NCBI GenBank assembly: GCA_963576735.1
Contig: OY755190.1
Coordinates: 3,155,695 to 3,219,694, forward strand
From: Bedellia somnulentella
Taxonomy: Eukaryota > Arthropoda > Insecta > Lepidoptera > Bedelliidae
DNA: 64,000 bases
Reading direction: 5' to 3'
The translations under genes were made by a program, and so were the position numbers. The stretch's first letter is position 1; the number at the start of each line of letters is the position of its first letter. Below are positions 34,019 through 43,204 of the stretch, piece by piece. Under the pieces are notes generated by a model that did not search any database, was not told where the DNA came from, and was given only the letters and a program-made list of their open reading frames with translations.

Positions 34019-34024
34019 TTTAAA
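34015..34024 (-). other. Candidate -1 programmed ribosomal frameshift site
   Basis: The minus strand reads GCT TTA AAC TAG in the ORF1 frame, which contains the canonical slippery heptamer T TTA AAC (34024-34018) directly before the stop. A -1 slip continues TTT AAA CTA GGT AGT AAG into ORF2. The -1 frame has a TAA about 20 nt upstream and no ATG before the endonuclease catalytic motifs. A short ACTAG/CTAGT pairing downstream is the only obvious structure. Confidence 0.55.
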
Positions 34025-34526
34025 GCTAAATTTCCAGATACATTAGTACTTGTACTAATAACTGCATCCAAGTCAGTTGAAATTGTTATGTTATTCAAAT
34101 TAATAACATTATTGTATACTATATTACTAGCTAGTAACATAGCTAGACGTTTTTTAGAATAATCAGGTACTTTCAAGGTACTCTTAGTCATTAATGATTT
34201 CTTAATATAATTATTTATATTAAAATTAACAATTTTTTGCCTATATCCCAAAGTCAAATTATATAGTAACATATTTAATTTATATATCCTAGTGTTAACC
34301 TTATAGCTAAAATGCTTGGAATATAGGAAGTCACTTATAATTATTTTTCTAACATTTAAATTAACTAACCTCTCAAATGATTTCTTTATGTCACTTGGAT
34401 TCACCTTATTACTTGAACCTATTAAAATAACTAAAGTAGTATTCGAGTCATATTGTTCTTTTAAAATAGAATTTATTATTTGAGAGTAACTTGCTCCGGG
34501 CATACAAGTATTTAAGATACATTAGG
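34015..34526 (-). CDS. LINE ORF1, 5'-truncated (esterase-like)
   Basis: About 170 codons to TAG 34015-34017. The segment CMPGASYSQIIN...TTLVILIGSSNKV resembles SGNH/GDSL-like esterase domains that replace RNA-binding ORF1 proteins in some CR1/Jockey-type LINEs; the N-terminal part, with any catalytic Ser, is missing at the 5' truncation. The frame ends GCT TTA AAC TAG. The domain assignment is by pattern and moderate. Confidence 0.6.
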
Positions 34527-34704
34527 TAGGCCATGGATGTTTCACATTGTCAAGGCAGTAAATTGTGGAACTAATATTTTTGTAACCATTATTTTTGTTT
34601 TAATTTTCTCTTACATAATGATTATAAGATGTAATACTTGACAACTTATATTATCCCTTAATAACCATTTTGATTCAATTATTTAAGTATCTAGTTTATT
34701 TCCT

Positions 34705-37700
34705 ATGGATCGTATTAAACAACATGCAAAGGAAAGCTTCAGAGTTGTGACAGGAGACGATATAAATGTTGATATACGAGTGAACGATGAAGGCATGGGT
34801 GTTATCTCATCTAAAAGAAACTCTAATAGAGGATTTCCAGAAAGTAAAGGATGTCATGAAAGCAAAAGATGCCATGAAAATGAAGGTAGTAAAAGTAAAT
34901 TTAGAATAACAGGAAGGTTGGGTCGGTCCAATGATGACAGATATCTTTTAAGCTACGCTGCTACCGTGAATGATGTTCCTGGTGAGTAGATGATCTATCA
35001 ACAACATAAAGTTACACAATCCTATTTACCAAGTAGATAAAATTCGATTGGATAAAAATATTCGAATGAATTAAATTAAATTTGACATCAGTACTCTTTT
35101 CTACATCTATGTACTTTCTTAAATCAAACCATGCCTTGAATTAGTAGATTTGCCATGTCTGATCCTACGCAATATGAACAACAAAGCTAGGTTCTAACTG
35201 GATATCCACTTTCTGTCTTTAATCTTATTTATAATGTCAGGTGAAGATTATGCATGAATCTTTATTACTGATGTTGTGGTTTTACAAACATCTTCAGTTT
35301 CAGAACATGTTACTGAAATATCACCGAATTTCTTCTTTCAAGACATATTCGACAATGAAAGAGCGTGTCAGTGAGTTATCATCCTGTGTAAAATCAAATT
35401 TTGTGTTGAAATGTATGTAAAATTCAAATACAAGTAAAAATTGAATGTTGCAGAAAAAGTTCACAAGACCTTTTGCATCGAGAAGAAACTGACAAAAAAG
35501 CTTCAATAAAAATAAAAAGAACAGAAGATTCATTTTCCAGCAGTGATGAGAATATAAGTGATACCAAAGCCAAAACAAAATCAAATAGTAGTATTAAAAA
35601 GAAAAAGAAGTCAAACCTTCATACGGTTCAAAATGTAGATTATGCCGTCCAATGTAATAAAGACTGTTGTAAGTGTATTAATATTAACTCAACGAAAGCA
35701 AAAATAGGAAATGAACACTTAAAACATGTAAGCTTAATAACAGAACCTGTCCAAAAGCAAGACGTTAGTGTGCAATGTGACCTAAACAATTGTCACTTCT
35801 GTAGTAACAAAGTTGAAGAAATACCAAATGATCAAAAACATTTAAAACCTGATGTGCTAGGAATGCAAAATGAAAAGCACACCTCTTCGCAAACTCCAAC
35901 TGCGAATGACATTTTGCAAATGCTCAGTTGTGTATATGACAAAATGCAAGCGAAACGTAATACGAATTTGTCGTCAGATGAAAATATAAGTTTTGATGGC
36001 ATTTTAAATTCTAAAGTACCTGACAAAAAAGCAATGCAAAATGAAGCATTTCAATTAAATAATAAAATCAATATACAAAGTAGCGAAACAGACATTTCTG
36101 AAATAAGTGATTCAAAAGCACATAATATTCGTTCTCGATCCAAATCACCTGTTAAAAAACACAAAATGACCAAGGAAGAAATCAGTAAATCGGCACTAGC
36201 TAACTCAGAAAAAGTTATGAGCAAGCGTAGCAAATCACCAGCGACATCTAAATCTCCAGAAAAATATACAGAAACACAGATAAAAAGAAATGAGTACCGA
36301 AATAATGAAAAAAATAATAGTGCATCGCAAAAAATAGTGGCACCACGTAAGCAAAATACTGAAAACACCAAACAGACCAATAAAATAAGACCTGTAAACC
36401 GAAATTCGCTTCACCAGAAGAGCGACGATTACATTTCTAATGAAACTGTTACTAATGTTCCGAAACCAAAGAAAGGAAATGTTCCGAAAAATCAGTCACC
36501 GAATAGATATTCTCCCAGTAAACAAAAAAATGCTTTGGCTGATGATACTTTATACACCTATGTCAAGCAAGACACGGCAACTGCCAAGACTACAAAACCC
36601 CTTTCTCCGAAAATTAATTCATCTAGACAAAGAGGTCATACTAAGATAGTAAATGAATCCTCATATAAATATACAAAACAAAAAACAGAAATGGTTTCAA
36701 AAACAAATTCACCGAGACCAAATTCTCCTCAGCAAAAATCAGTAGCAAATAAAAATGTTTATAGCTACGGAAGTCAAAAGACAATAGAAGGAAGAAGTGG
36801 TTCAAAGAATAGGTTAAAGAACAAAAGTCCTCAGCGCCAAGAAAGTGATACAAGTCTTCATAAAGATACTTTTTATAATTATTTGACACCCCGACGACGA
36901 TCCAGACATGATTCTTTGGAACTTACAACGAAACCACACAAAACATCTGAAGAATCTACTAACAAAGTCAAACGTGCATCCAATGTTAGCATCTATGTAG
37001 ACAGTGACAATGAATACTACAACTTAAGTTTTCAAAAGGATAACGAAATCACTAATTTGACAATTAGAAAAATATTAAAAAGCCAAGGGACCCAAAAAGG
37101 CATAACGCCATCTTTAGAAAATCTTAGTTAAACAAACGGCTTTCGTATCCGAAGGTAGCATTAGTTTATATGAATTTATTACGCAACAGCAAACTTAAAA
37201 ACTTTGTAATTCTTCTTTTAGAAACCAAATAATTTGCGACATCAAGTTGAGGACAAAGAAGCACCAAAAGTAACTGATAGTTTGTTGTTGATACCAACAA
37301 TCATAAAACCTTTAGCTAAGGAAGAAGGTAAGTTCGATATAAAATGATTGTACATTATCAGCGGGGTAAGCACGAGCAAAAATGGCCATGTCGATATACA
37401 GACTATCTTATCGAAGTTTTCTATCGATCTCTTTCCCAAACTGCGAGCACGAGGCGTACTCTACATAGTACTCGATACAACCATCGAGCCCGTTAGGTGT
37501 TATCGAGCTGTGAAAGTTGTGGTATTGAACCATTTGACCGACATTCACAGTTCAATCAATTAAGGCTAGTTACAGACTCTAAACACCTTCAAAGTCACTT
37601 CCAAGTAAAAGTTTTGTTGTCCATTATTATGGTCTTCTTCTTAATCTTTATACTGGCAGTGGCAGGACCCAAAGGATTAATTAAATAGCAATTGGGTCGT

Positions 37701-38476
37701 AACGTAAGGTTGCTATGTCATATGTTCATTCATGTATAGTTGTAAATTATCACCATCCACACAATTATTGAAGAGGAAACACATTTTTCTCAAGTTCGAC
37801 GGCACAACTTAGTGTTATATTTAGTATTTTATTCACAAAATTTTTTCACTACACTACATGTTATTAAATATATTTCACTATACTCATGGATGAATTTATA
37901 AATAAAGTAAAACTAGTGCAACTTTTGAGCAAAATCAAATAAAGTACTATCAACCATATCAACAATCATCTATCGACACCCCCAAAGCACCACGATAAAA
38001 CTTCATAAGTTTTCGTCATCCAAATGTCAGAAATCGAAAACTTTGGTGCATTACAAAGTGCCTCGTGCTCGCAAATATCAATATTATTCAATAAATCGAT
38101 GAAAACATTCGGTCTATGACGTCACTTACGTCGAGGCATTCGATAACATTGCGCCTCGTGCTCGCAGTCAATGTTTTGAGATATGGTATACAAGGACAAG
38201 TGATAAAATCTCCGTATCACGCCCTTTATCGATCTTATAAAAAGCTCGTGCTTGCCCCGCTGATTAAGAGTGTAACATCACATATTTGATACTAAACTTT
38301 GAGAACGAACATTTTAACAGTGCTACCAAAACTGTTATTGACTATATTCGTATTATTTTCTAGATCAACATTATCGAGGAGATAAATGCAAACTAATTAA
38401 TCAGACACAAAGAGATTTAGAGGTTAAAAAGTTATTGCTTGTCGAAAATTGTAGAAAACCAAAAATAAATAAGTAA
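34705..38476 (+). CDS. Uncharacterised disordered Ser-Pro/Lys-rich protein, five exons, probable 1-nt frameshift
   Basis: The model is 34705-34981, 35304-35370, 35454-37154, 37222-37327 and 38364-38476, ending TAA with an AATAAA-like signal 50 bp on. Junctions 1/2, 2/3 and 4/5 are GT-AG and in phase. Exon 3 (about 560 codons) is highly polar: KSP/SPxK motifs, Lys runs, a paired motif AVQC-x3-C-C-x-C and SVQC-x4-C-x2-C (about 35650-35810), and four spaced YxY units (LYTY, SYKY, VYSY, FYNY). The frame meets TAA at 37129. Reading one base earlier from 37128 (LNKRLSYPK) reaches a good donor at 37155 in phase with exon 4, so a one-base deletion at about 37126-37128, or a shorter isoform ending at 37131, is likely. 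No family recognised; a cytoskeletal or nuclear scaffold is only a guess. Confidence 0.6.
37358..38263. mobile_element. Non-autonomous TIR element with TTA duplication, in intron 4
   Basis: The 20-bp ends TCAGCGGGGTAAGCACGAGC and inverted TCAGCGGGGCAAGCACGAGC are flanked by TTA (37355-37357, 38264-38266), a 3-bp duplication as in PIF/Harbinger elements. The internal motif GCGAGCACGAGGCG occurs at about 37440, 38060 and 38150 in differing orientations. The length is 906 bp and it is non-coding. Without it the host intron would be about 130 bp, matching its short neighbours. Confidence 0.75.
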
Positions 38477-38589
38477 ATAAAAGTAATATTTTTAGCCAAT
38501 TAAAATTGGAAGTGTAAATGTAAATAAATACATATATTTATTGAGCAAAAAAGTTTTATTCTAAGTAAAATCTTATTACTTACTGTAAA

Positions 38590-38915
38590 TAGGGATGCCA
38601 CAGATATTCGGCAACTATCCGGTATTCGGCCTATTCGGCCATTTTTTTATATTCGGTATTCGTCCGAATAACACGTACTCAGCCGAATATAGAATATCCA
38701 ATAAGCGTCCCGTGACGTGATTTACTCGCAATTGAAAGAAAACCCGCCCGCGCCGCGCCCGACATGTTGCAACTTGTCTCATTATTGTTCACCTATGCAT
38801 GGCGTGGTGCGCGCTCAACAAAAATGTATCTACTTTACGCCGAATATTCGGAGCTTCGGCTGACAGTGCTGCCGAATATTCGGTATTCGGCAAAATCATT
38901 ATTCTTGGCAACTAA
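38590..38915. repeat. Repeat with iterated TATTCGG/CCGAATA motifs
   Basis: TATTCGG or CCGAATA occurs at least ten times between 38605 and 38895, starting GGGATGCCACAGATATTCGGC, around a GC-rich core. It looks like the terminal or subterminal regions of a hAT-like non-autonomous element. Boundaries are uncertain. Confidence 0.45.
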
Positions 38916-38984
38916 CTACTGCTGTACTAAATACCGAGCCAGGTACCTTTTCGCCGAACGAGGGCACATTTATTTAATTTAGCT

Positions 38985-39112
38985 TGCTGTAAGTTTTAAG
39001 ATCTGTGTTTTTATCTGTTTGTTTTATTATTTTTTTTGTTCAAGTCTGTTTTTAATGTTTTGTTATGTCCTCAAAAGGCAAATAAAGTCTTTTCTTTCTT
39101 TCTTACAACTCT
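38985..39112 (+). mobile_element. LINE 3' tail fragment
   Basis: TTTTGTTATGTCCTCAAAAGGCAAATAAAGTCTTTTCTTTC resembles the end of the 59.6-61.8 kb LINE (CTACAAATGGCGAATAAACGTTTTTCTTTC). Only the UTR is present. Confidence 0.45.
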
Positions 39113-39117
39113 ACTGT

Positions 39118-39560
39118 AAAGTGCCGGCTCGGCTTAGATTAGCACTTAACAGGGCCACTTTGGCTGCATCTCTTCACGGCTCATCATTTCCACAACTACC
39201 GATGGGTGAAGGCAGCACAGCACCGGTCACAGGGAAAGGTTTGTGTACCTAAGCTATATCAGTTAGCGTGGGAAAATACGACCAGCGACCAAGAGGCGTT
39301 ACAGCGACGTTCTCGCGATTCTTGAGAGGTCTATGCCTTCGGCAGGCAAAGGAGGTACTAATTTGGGGTTATTCGACCTTACCGTCCGATGATCCGATCG
39401 TTGAGATTCGAGGGAAAGCTGCGAGGATGTTTTTTAGAGTCTCGACATGTGGCATTGGTCGAGCAAAACTCGTAGTAATGGATAGGTTATGAACCTATTC
39501 TGTTTCACCTTGAGGCCTTATATCAGGCCCTCTCTGGTGGCGTGTGCGAGCACAATATTA
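39118..39560. mobile_element. Jockey-type LINE UTR-like fragment
   Basis: Same-strand similarity to 54.13-54.42 kb: GTGTACCTAAGCT, CTCTCGCG/TTCTCGCG, GGCCTATGCC and ATTTGGGGTT.TTTGACC. The 54-kb LINE reads on the minus strand. No ORF is preserved. Confidence 0.45.
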
Positions 39561-39845
39561 CCGTAACGTAAGGGAGAACTTTGATCACGGAATAAATAAT
39601 AGTACAAAGTACAGAAATTTCATGGCCATGTCAACTCGACCGATACCCAGAGCGCGGAGTGAGACGTGATGCACGAACATTTATTATTTGCTAGGCGCGC
39701 CGTAGGCATAGTTCAAAATACGCGCCCGTTTGCATGGAGAAAAATGAGGAGTAAATCCTACTTCTAGCGTGGTAGCTTCTACTGCAGTGCCTATTCTTAG
39801 GAGTAAAAGCTACTAATGCTCCGTGGTAAGAAGAATACTAGTCAG

Positions 39846-40966
39846 CATAGATAACCCCCTATAGATTCCGCTTACAGGGCACTCAATATCGGCAACACGT
39901 TTGACTAATTGAGTAGACGTATAAAATTTCACCTACGCACTGTTTCAGTTGCGTTGCGACCAGAACTAGGAACTGAGTGTTCGTGCACCAAAAATATTTA
40001 TACATACTGTTTTATTTATTACTATTGCTTTGAAATGCCTACATGTTTAATAAAGTGGTGTGGGAAATCAACCACAAAATACAACTACCAAAAAGACGGT
40101 ATTATATTCCGTTACTAAGCATTAAATCACAATTAAATTGCAATTCCAGAGATCAATTTAAACTGGTCAACACCATAGTTCCGTCACATTCACTCTTTAC
40201 GTTGATTGTGATTACGTCTTTTTCTAGCATAACGTCAAGGATGTCCAGAGATACTTTTAGAACGGAATGGTTTCGGAACGGGAACTACTAAGCCAATCCG
40301 GTTCGGAGGTTGCGGGTTCGATCCCGATTTCAGAGCAATATTTATATGATGAGCTTCAATTATTGTTTTTTAGTCTTAGGTATTATTCATATGTGTACTA
40401 TATAATATTAAATATATCGTTAAGTTAGTATACCATACTACAAGTCTTACTTAGTTTGGGACTAACTTAATCTGTGTATAATATGTCCGTATACAGATTA
40501 TTTCTTAAATAAAAGTACAAGTATATATTTATTTATTTGTTTTATTTAATCTTTTTGCAAAATTTTACATCAAAATTAAAAGGAAGTAGCGGGTACCAGC
40601 AAGTATCTAAATATTTCAAATCTTGCTCTGATGGAATTTCGTTTATATTTGAGTTTTTCGTTCATCGTTTCAACGACACCGGTTTTGTTTACCAGCCCAT
40701 ATATATGTATTTCCATTTCTTTCTTTCTTTTCAATAAAAATATGAATGTTAAAATCTATTATTCTTTCCTTACGAACTAATTTATTATTATCATTTCTCA
40801 AATGCGTCCCATCACTATCAAAGAGTTCAAGTATAGAGCGACCTTGAAACAGCCAATCACAGGCATTGTGCGTTGTTCCCCGCTACCCATGCTTTCCTCC
40901 AAGAGTTGCCAGTTTGGATTCATACAAATATATACTGTATGCGGAGTCTATTGGGGGTGGTCTGTG
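39846..40966. mobile_element. 1.1-kb TIR element, copy 1
   Basis: Ends CATAGATAACCCCCTATAGA and inverted CACAGACCACCCCCAATAGA form a 32-bp TIR continuing to TCCGCWTACAG. They are flanked by ACTAGTCAG (39837-39845 and 40967-40975), a 9-bp duplication. The inside is non-coding, with a B-box-like GCGGGTTCGATCCC at about 40313. A second, inverted and nearly identical copy lies at 47224-48339. Confidence 0.88.
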
Positions 40967-41088
40967 ACTAGTCAGGGATGTAAACCACACTAGTGTATGG
41001 AGTAATTTTTACTTCTAAAGAAGTAGTATTTACTCTAAATTTTTAATATTTTTACTTACAGAGCAAGTAGAATTCACTCCAAATTAAT

Positions 41089-41135
41089 TATTTAATAATT
41101 ATATATATATATATATATATATAATTATTAAATAA
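41089..41135. repeat. AT palindrome
   Basis: TTATTTAATAATTA(TA)n is mirrored on the complementary strand around an (AT)n centre; a perfect cruciform-forming sequence. Confidence 0.7.
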
Positions 41136-41451
41136 TAATAACCCTACACATAAGATGTGTAGGGTTTAGCGGGCCTTTCGATGGGAAGACAGAAAATACA
41201 GTAATGGCTAAAAAATAATTATTAAAAATATTTTTTTTAAATATTGTTATTAAATTTTATACATGTTAAGCACCAATTTTACGTGTCAACCGTTTAAAGA
41301 TCGTGAAAACGCTGATTTAGACCAGGGCTGACCAAACCATGGCACGGTTTGGGTTATTGTGTCAAGTTATTAAAGACTTTTACGTTATTTCAAAGTTTAT
41401 TATTACGTTGTTTCGCTTTGTGTTTAAGTATATCAAACTTTTAATCTCACC

Positions 41452-42503
41452 ATGTCTGCAAAGAAGAGGAAGTTCAGTAAAGGAAACCGTACATTCAATG
41501 CGAAATGGGAGTTAGACTACTTTATCTCCAACAATAACAGTAAAATTCAATGTTTGATTTGTATGCAAGTTTTATCTGGATGGAGATTTACTATTGCATT
41601 CAGAAATCAGATGGCTAAGTGCTGCTTGCAACGCTTTTCGCCTTACCAAAGGAAATACCATTAGTTCCAAAAAACGCAATAACATCTGACACTTCCGAAC
41701 TACAAGATAAAATGCAAGATCTTCAGTTTCTGGCAGATCTTTTCTTTTTAACTGATATGACAAACACTTGAATGAATTAAATTTATCATTGAAAGGAAAA
41801 AACCACAATATAGCCAACATGTACGGAAACGTGCATGGATTCAGAAGTAGTTGGAGTAAAAAAAATTTAAAGAATGTAATTTTTTGGACCACCTCAAATA
41901 CATGGACGAAATAATAGTCAAATTTGAACGGCGTTTTGCAAATACTCAAAAAAGCATGATAAAGCACTCTTCACTAACTAACGATAATCATATCACAATC
42001 GGAGTTGAGAGTGTGAACATTGATTATCAACTGGAACTGTGTGATCTGCAATCAGACCCCTTTTACGAGGGCAGAACTGAAACAGGATGAGGCGACAGCT
42101 AGACGGCGAACTCACTCGCACACTAGCAGCGTCATAAAAAATCGTACATCGTGGTATCGAAATGTTTCTCTGGCTAAACATAAATACAAATTCTAAGTTA
42201 TTTTATTACACAGCAGGCTGTACTGGCCAGTATATCTTTGCTGTTCCCACACAGGACTTGATTTTCTAAGCTTCCTGCTAAACGTTTCCGAAACTGACAA
42301 ATTTCGGGCAATAAATGGGCTCGATGATGGGCAGTACCTACCTTTGTGAGAGTGCATATTTAACGAAGACATACATAACGAAGTTTATGAAATCGAAATA
42401 CAGATCTTCATTAACAGATAATACACTTAAACATGCACTGCACTTAGCTACTAATCATATTGAGGTTGATACCATTGTAAAAGACAAATTAATGAAAATG
42501 TAG
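41452..42503 (+). pseudogene. hAT-family transposase-derived pseudogene (GTF2IRD2/ZBED-like)
   Basis: The start MSAKKRKFSKGNRTFNAKWELDYF and then CLICMQV resemble the N-terminal zinc finger of hAT-derived proteins like GTF2IRD2. Broken frames follow: ADLFFLTDMT.LNELNLSLKGKN...MYGNVHGF (about 41730-41850), a middle region ending LELCDLQSDPF (about 42030-42060), and the C-terminal dimerisation block GSTYLCESAY...KSKYRSSLTD..L.HALHLATN (42325-42470). Order and spacing match a hAT transposase with large deletions and several frameshifts. The catalytic residues are not identifiable. The end touches the foldback element at 42502. Confidence 0.72.
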
Positions 42504-43201
42504 ATCCCACCAAAAACATTAAATGTAAAAAAATGCCAAGTCTCTCGATGCAGTCTTTCCATCGTAAAAAGTTTTGAGATCTCATAGAAGCCAAGTCCTA
42601 TTCAAAATATTTCGTAGTTATAAATCAACATTTAGTAATTGTATCAATAGTTTTCTTTATATTATAATTATAGTGACTTGGCAATGAGCACAAGAAGAAA
42701 CAAATAAAACGGCATATTTGGAGGAGTTTAAAGTTACACACACCGCATGCGTAAACATTAATATCACAAAATTAATTTTCTGTTGGTTTATCCGTGTCGT
42801 CCCAACCGAATTTCGGCAACGGCAGTCAGTCTTAGTGCACTCTCGATTCATTTACTTTCATAAAGCGATGGCCCGTAAGGTATTCTTAATTATTGTATTG
42901 GAGAATGTAGTCGGTAGTGACCATCATGATTCACACATAACAAATAATCTGATCACTGGTCTCGTCAGTAACATTTGCACATAATTCCAGGCAGCAAGCA
43001 GCTTTTAATTTGTGCTCATTGCCAAGTCACTATAATTATAATATAAAGAAAACTATTGATACAATTACTAAATGTTGATTTATAACTACGAAATATTTTG
43101 AATAGGACTTGGCTTCTATGAGATCTCAAAACTTTTTACGATGGAAAGACTGCATCGAGAGACTTGGCATTTTTTTACATTTAATGTTTTTGGTGGGATC
43201 T
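42502..43201. mobile_element. Foldback element with 192-bp inverted arms
   Basis: Left arm 42502-42693 (AGATCCCACCAAAAACATTA...) and right arm 43009-43201 are near-perfect inverted repeats around a 315-bp spacer. It has a MITE-like structure without coding capacity. It inserted at the last codons of the hAT-like pseudogene, and the RLE LINE 3' end abuts its right border. No clear target duplication. Confidence 0.8.
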
Positions 43202-43204
43202 CAT

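Larger units (their letters stand above)
30796..34521 (-). mobile_element. APE-type LINE (Jockey/CR1 group), 3.7 kb, 8-bp TSD
   Basis: TTAGGTAG flanks the element at 30788-30795 and 34522-34529. It reads on the minus strand: a 5'-truncated ORF1 (34526-34015), ORF2 (34018-31169), and a 3' UTR ending in ...TTTTTGACTTTTTTTTTTTTTGACTA at the left border. Both ORFs are open, with no stop or frameshift apart from the ORF1/ORF2 junction. The 3' end is near-identical to the fragment at 10141-10951, so the family has been recently active. Confidence 0.88.

Noticed and set aside
37120..37132. Programmed frameshift at the end of exon 3 (CTT AGT TAA)
   Set aside because: It is not a recognised slippery heptamer for a -1 shift; a one-base deletion or sequencing error is simpler.
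40043..40291. 82-codon ORF inside the 1.1-kb TIR element, also partly open in the second copy
   Set aside because: Shared openness reflects near-identity of the two copies; no transposase-like or other coding character.
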